NCBI GenBank assembly: GCA_964450835.1
Contig: CAYVEQ010000057.1
Span: 1-8,613, forward strand
Length of the DNA stretch: 8,613 bases
DNA from: Caccocola sp964450835
GTDB taxonomy: Bacteria > Synergistota > Synergistia > Synergistales > Synergistaceae
Reading direction: 5' to 3'
In this document: positions 7,157 through 8,613 of the stretch, piece after piece
Layout: every line of letters starts with the position of its first letter
Position numbering within the stretch: the first letter of the stretch is position 1
Made by a program: the position numbers and the translations under genes
The notes under the pieces: generated by a model
Database searches by the model: none
What the model saw: the letters and a program-made list of their open reading frames with translations, nothing else
What the model was told of the DNA's origin: nothing

Positions 7157-7177
7157 GATTTTATCTCCAGCCCGCCG

Positions 7178-7960
7178 CTACACATAGTACAGGAACTTTG
7201 TGTTGTACTTTACGTACATCAGGCAGCCGAGCCCGAGCGCGGCGGCGACGTCCGCCGCCATCAGCAGATGGAGCCACAGCGGCGGGATCGCCGCTTCGAT
7301 GACAATCATCCTGAAGTAGCGTATGAACAGATAGACCGGGTTCAGCAGAAAGAGCCTCCGCACCCCGGCCGGCAGTTTGTCCACGGTGTAAAAAATCGCG
7401 CACATATACATTATTATCTGCGTAAAGACCGACCACAGGTAGTTGACGTCGCGGAAAAAGACGAAGAGCGCCGAAAGGATAAGCCCCACGCCGATGTTGA
7501 ACAGCACGAGGGCCCCGATCGGGACAAGCAGAAAGATGAATTTCCACGTGAAAACGATATGGTCGAGGACGCAGAACATGAAAAAAATGATCAGCGTCAG
7601 GCCGAAATTGATCAGTGTCTGCACGTTTTTGGAGAAGAGGAACAGATACTTAGGCACATTGACTTTGGTGAAGATGCCCGCGTTGCTCACCAGCGACGTC
7701 ATGCCCTGCGTGGTGGAGTCCCTGAAATAGGAGAAGACCAGGTTGCCGCAGAAGAGGTACGTGGTGTAGTGCGCTGTCGAGCGGCCGAAGAACTGCGTAA
7801 AGACCAGCTTCATCACCAGCAGCGTCAAAAGCGGCGACAGCATGCTCCAGCCCATGCCGAGCACCGTGCGCTTGTACTTTTTCTTGAAGTCGCGTTTTAC
7901 CAGTTCCTCAAAGAGGAACTGGTGCTTCTTCAGTTTTTTTATCGCGGACGGCAGCTTCAT
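7178..7960 (-). CDS. Polysaccharide ABC exporter permease (Wzm/TagG, ABC-2 type)
   Basis: 260 aa inner-membrane protein, first recognisable gene of the operon. With the downstream ATPase it exports a polyprenyl-linked polysaccharide. Seen: an amphipathic, Lys-rich N-terminus, the family entry ELVKRDFKKKYKRTVLGMGWS (19-39, shared by TagG/Wzm permeases), about six hydrophobic segments (roughly 38-58, 66-80, 112-132, 141-167, 174-192, 228-250), the conserved FFRDVNYLW (168-176) and LLNPVY (205-210). Length is normal. The ATG at 7960 has no clean ribosome site (CGGACGGGCGGACGGCAG precedes it), but its ATGA overlaps the stop of a 26-codon frame, so translation may be coupled. Wzm and TagG cannot be told apart without knowing the organism. 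Confidence 0.94.
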   Translation of the reverse strand: MKLPSAIKKLKKHQFLFEELVKRDFKKKYKRTVLGMGWSMLSPLLTLLVMKLVFTQFFGRSTAHYTTYLFCGNLVFSYFRDSTTQGMTSLVSNAGIFTKVNVPKYLFLFSKNVQTLINFGLTLIIFFMFCVLDHIVFTWKFIFLLVPIGALVLFNIGVGLILSALFVFFRDVNYLWSVFTQIIMYMCAIFYTVDKLPAGVRRLFLLNPVYLFIRYFRMIVIEAAIPPLWLHLLMAADVAAALGLGCLMYVKYNTKFLYYV

Positions 7961-8037
7961 CTGCCGTCCGCCCGTCCGGACCGGCCCGCGCCGAAAGGCG
8001 CGCCCGATACCGGCGCGAGAGTTTCCATTATCCGCAT
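7957..8037 (-). CDS. Possible 26-aa leader peptide overlapping the permease start
   Basis: A short frame beginning MRIMETLAPVSG ends in TGA at 7957-7959, giving an ATGA overlap with the permease ATG. A second in-frame ATG (8026-8028) overlaps the TAA of an even shorter frame (8028-8060, MKGYLSKSCG) as TAATG. AAAGGA lies upstream but is rather far from either start. Overlap with the permease suggests coupling, because the permease has no good ribosome site of its own. The peptide is Gly/Arg-rich with no recognised homology, so it may be chance. Confidence 0.25.
   Translation of the reverse strand: MRIMETLAPVSGAPFGAGRSGRADGR
7987..8002 (-). other. Six-bp GC hairpin just before the permease
   Basis: CGCGCC (7987-7992) and GGCGCG (7997-8002) pair perfectly around a four-base loop (UUUC on the minus RNA, GAAA on the plus). 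It lies about 26 nt before the permease ATG and may limit access to the weak ribosome site. No U-run follows, so it is not a terminator. Confidence 0.5.
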
Positions 8038-8054
8038 GACTTTGACAAATATCC

Positions 8055-8123
8055 TTTCATTTCTTTTATCCCGCCTCTTTCACCCTTTTCTTTCTTCCGG
8101 CGGGCGAAAGAAAGAAAATGAAA
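8055..8123 (-). repeat. Inverted repeat with two mutually exclusive stems
   Basis: TTTTCTTTCTT (8086-8096) pairs perfectly over 11 bp with AAGAAAGAAAA (8108-8118). The alternative uses CCCGCC (8070-8075) with GGCGGG (8099-8104) and TTTCATT (8055-8061) with AATGAAA (8117-8123). The two forms share bases and cannot coexist. The arms are strictly purine/pyrimidine tracts. Confidence 0.5.
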
Positions 8124-8370
8124 TGCGCGCGGGAAACGGACGAAAGCGGAGCGCCCGCTCCCGTTACCGTCGGGGCTCTGTTTAGCGGCGGCCCGCCGGC
8201 GCGGAGAATTTTATCCTCCGGTATGTCCGCCGCGTCTGTCAGCCCCGGCCGACATTGACGCCGCCAAACGGCGCCACGCGAACCCGCCCGGCATAACCAA
8301 CCCGGCAGGGGAAAAGGCCGACGGCTCCGGTTTGCAGGGCAGCGGCACTTTGAAAATTTTTTTGACAACT

Positions 8371-8475
8371 TTAAGGAATCTTGCCGTCGAAGACATCTTC
8401 TACCCCCCCCCCCCCGTGTTTTTCGAAAACCCGGCACACTCCGCCGAACCTGTCCCGCACAAAAAGCGACCGCAT
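8371..8475 (-). CDS. Possible 34-aa ORF spanning the G-tract
   Basis: ATG at 8475 (MRSLFVRDRFGG...) reads through the G13 tract as four glycines and ends VEDVFDGKIP before TAA at 8371-8373. It would lie just inside the transcript from the candidate promoter. The ribosome site is poor and I know no homolog. The tract length would set its frame, so it would switch with slippage. It overlaps the plus-strand open frame, and at most one is likely real. Confidence 0.2.
   Translation of the reverse strand: MRSLFVRDRFGGVCRVFEKHGGGGVEDVFDGKIP
8403..8415. repeat. 13-base C homopolymer (G-tract on the operon strand)
   Basis: Thirteen consecutive C between TA and GTG on the plus strand, the longest single-base run in the window. 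Runs of this length in other bacteria slip during replication and drive phase variation. Here it lies about 90-100 nt inside the putative operon leader. The length may also be a sequencing uncertainty. Confidence 0.9.
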
Positions 8476-8511
8476 TGCCGGCCGCGCATGCCGCGGACAG
8501 CCATTTTCGTA

Positions 8512-8539
8512 ATTTTATCATACGCGCGGCAATTTGCAA
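8512..8539 (-). promoter_or_regulatory. Candidate sigma-70 promoter for the operon, extended -10
   Basis: On the minus strand TTGCAA (8534-8539) is separated by 16 bases from TAAAAT (8512-8517), with TG one base upstream of the -10 (8519-8520), an extended -10. Transcription would begin near 8505 and run into the polysaccharide genes. It is the best promoter-like match I found pointing into the operon, but it is read by eye only. Confidence 0.45.
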
Positions 8540-8613
8540 TACTCCGCACGGCCCCGGCGACCGGCTGCGACGCGGCGAAAGTTCCGGAACGCGGGCGGCG
8601 GCGCGCCATTTCA

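Larger units (their letters stand above)
7961..8505 (-). other. Long structured leader upstream of the operon
   Basis: If transcription starts near 8505 the leader is about 545 nt long, with no recognisable gene and no riboswitch or JUMPstart/ops sequence that I recognise. It contains a G13 run in the RNA, a hairpin with a 4-nt loop close to the permease start, two competing stems around 8055-8123 and a CGGAG/CTCCG stem at 8202-8220. These could serve attenuation or antitermination, but none matches a class I can name. Confidence 0.35.
8122..8613 (+). other. Plus-strand frame open for 164 codons, running off the right edge
   Basis: After TGA at 8119-8121 this frame has no stop to the window end. 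The C13 tract reads as a proline run in frame. The first ATG is only at 8488; TTG codons at 8332 and 8350 are possible starts, and the latter begins a stretch reading LKIFLTTLRNLAVEDIF. Third-position GC looks lower than in the eight real genes, and the composition is rich in Pro and Arg, so coding is doubtful. It may be the start of a divergent gene, or one strand of a non-coding repeat. I do not recognise a family. Confidence 0.2.

Noticed and set aside
8043..8072. Plus-strand promoter: perfect TTGACA (8043-8048) with TTTATC 17 bases later
   Set aside because: The -10 matches only three of six positions and no supportable plus-strand gene follows nearby, though it could feed the open frame at 8122.
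6896..8185. 429-codon plus-strand frame opposite the ABC genes
   Set aside because: Antisense to both ABC genes, very rich in His, Gln and charged residues, with no domain or ribosome site.
8066..8539. 157-codon minus-strand frame across the G-tract, with a signal-peptide-like start
   Set aside because: Its start codon is the proposed -35 and its inner ATG lies in the -10, it has an extreme Arg/Pro content, and it depends on the homopolymer length; no domain seen.
7961..8613. JUMPstart/ops element, c-di-GMP or cobalamin riboswitch
   Set aside because: I looked for their core sequences on the minus strand and found none.
1..8613. tRNA, rRNA, CRISPR array, insertion sequence or attachment site
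   Set aside because: No cloverleaf ends, repeat-spacer pattern, transposase motifs or paired direct repeats were seen.

Overview
The window is GC-rich bacterial DNA. It holds one gene cluster of eight genes, all on the minus strand, read from right (about 7960) to left (313). Products and order mark it as a cell-surface polysaccharide locus (O-antigen, capsule or wall-glycan type). The taxon cannot be fixed from the sequence. GC-rich codons, GGAG/GAGG-type ribosome sites and a Wzm/Wzt (TagGH)-style exporter fit a GC-rich anaerobe such as a member of Synergistota or a GC-rich Bacillota, but that is a guess.

Layout in transcription order: an ABC-2 polysaccharide export permease (7178-7960), its ATPase (6389-7156), a GtrB/ArnC-like membrane-anchored family 2 glycosyltransferase (5330-6316), UDP-galactopyranose mutase glf (4016-5182), a GtrA-family four-helix membrane protein (3598-4005), glucose-1-phosphate thymidylyltransferase rfbA/rmlA (2732-3601), a nucleotide-sugar 6-dehydrogenase (1373-2704) and an extended-SDR sugar-nucleotide epimerase/decarboxylase (313-1305). 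Spacings are -4 to 147 nt, so one operon is likely. A strong intrinsic terminator for the minus strand follows the last gene (207-250).

How they work together: four enzymes supply activated sugars (UDP-galactofuranose, dTDP-glucose, a UDP-uronate and a product made from it). The GT2/GtrA pair is the usual kit for making an undecaprenyl-phosphate sugar and flipping it, so that a glycan is decorated outside the cytoplasmic membrane. The ABC pair exports the lipid-linked chain. Glycosyltransferases that would build the chain, and RmlB/C/D to use the dTDP-glucose, are absent and must lie elsewhere.

Flanks: 1-312 has no gene but carries hairpins followed by T-tracts for both strands, as expected between convergent units. 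7961-8613 has no recognisable gene. It holds a candidate extended -10 promoter pointing into the operon (8512-8539), a 13-C homopolymer (8403-8415), several inverted repeats, a small ORF overlapping the permease start by ATGA, and a plus-strand frame open for 164 codons that runs off the right edge. This upstream block is the least explained part. I see no complete undescribed system; the genes belong to known families and the novelty, if any, is in the leader and in the combination.
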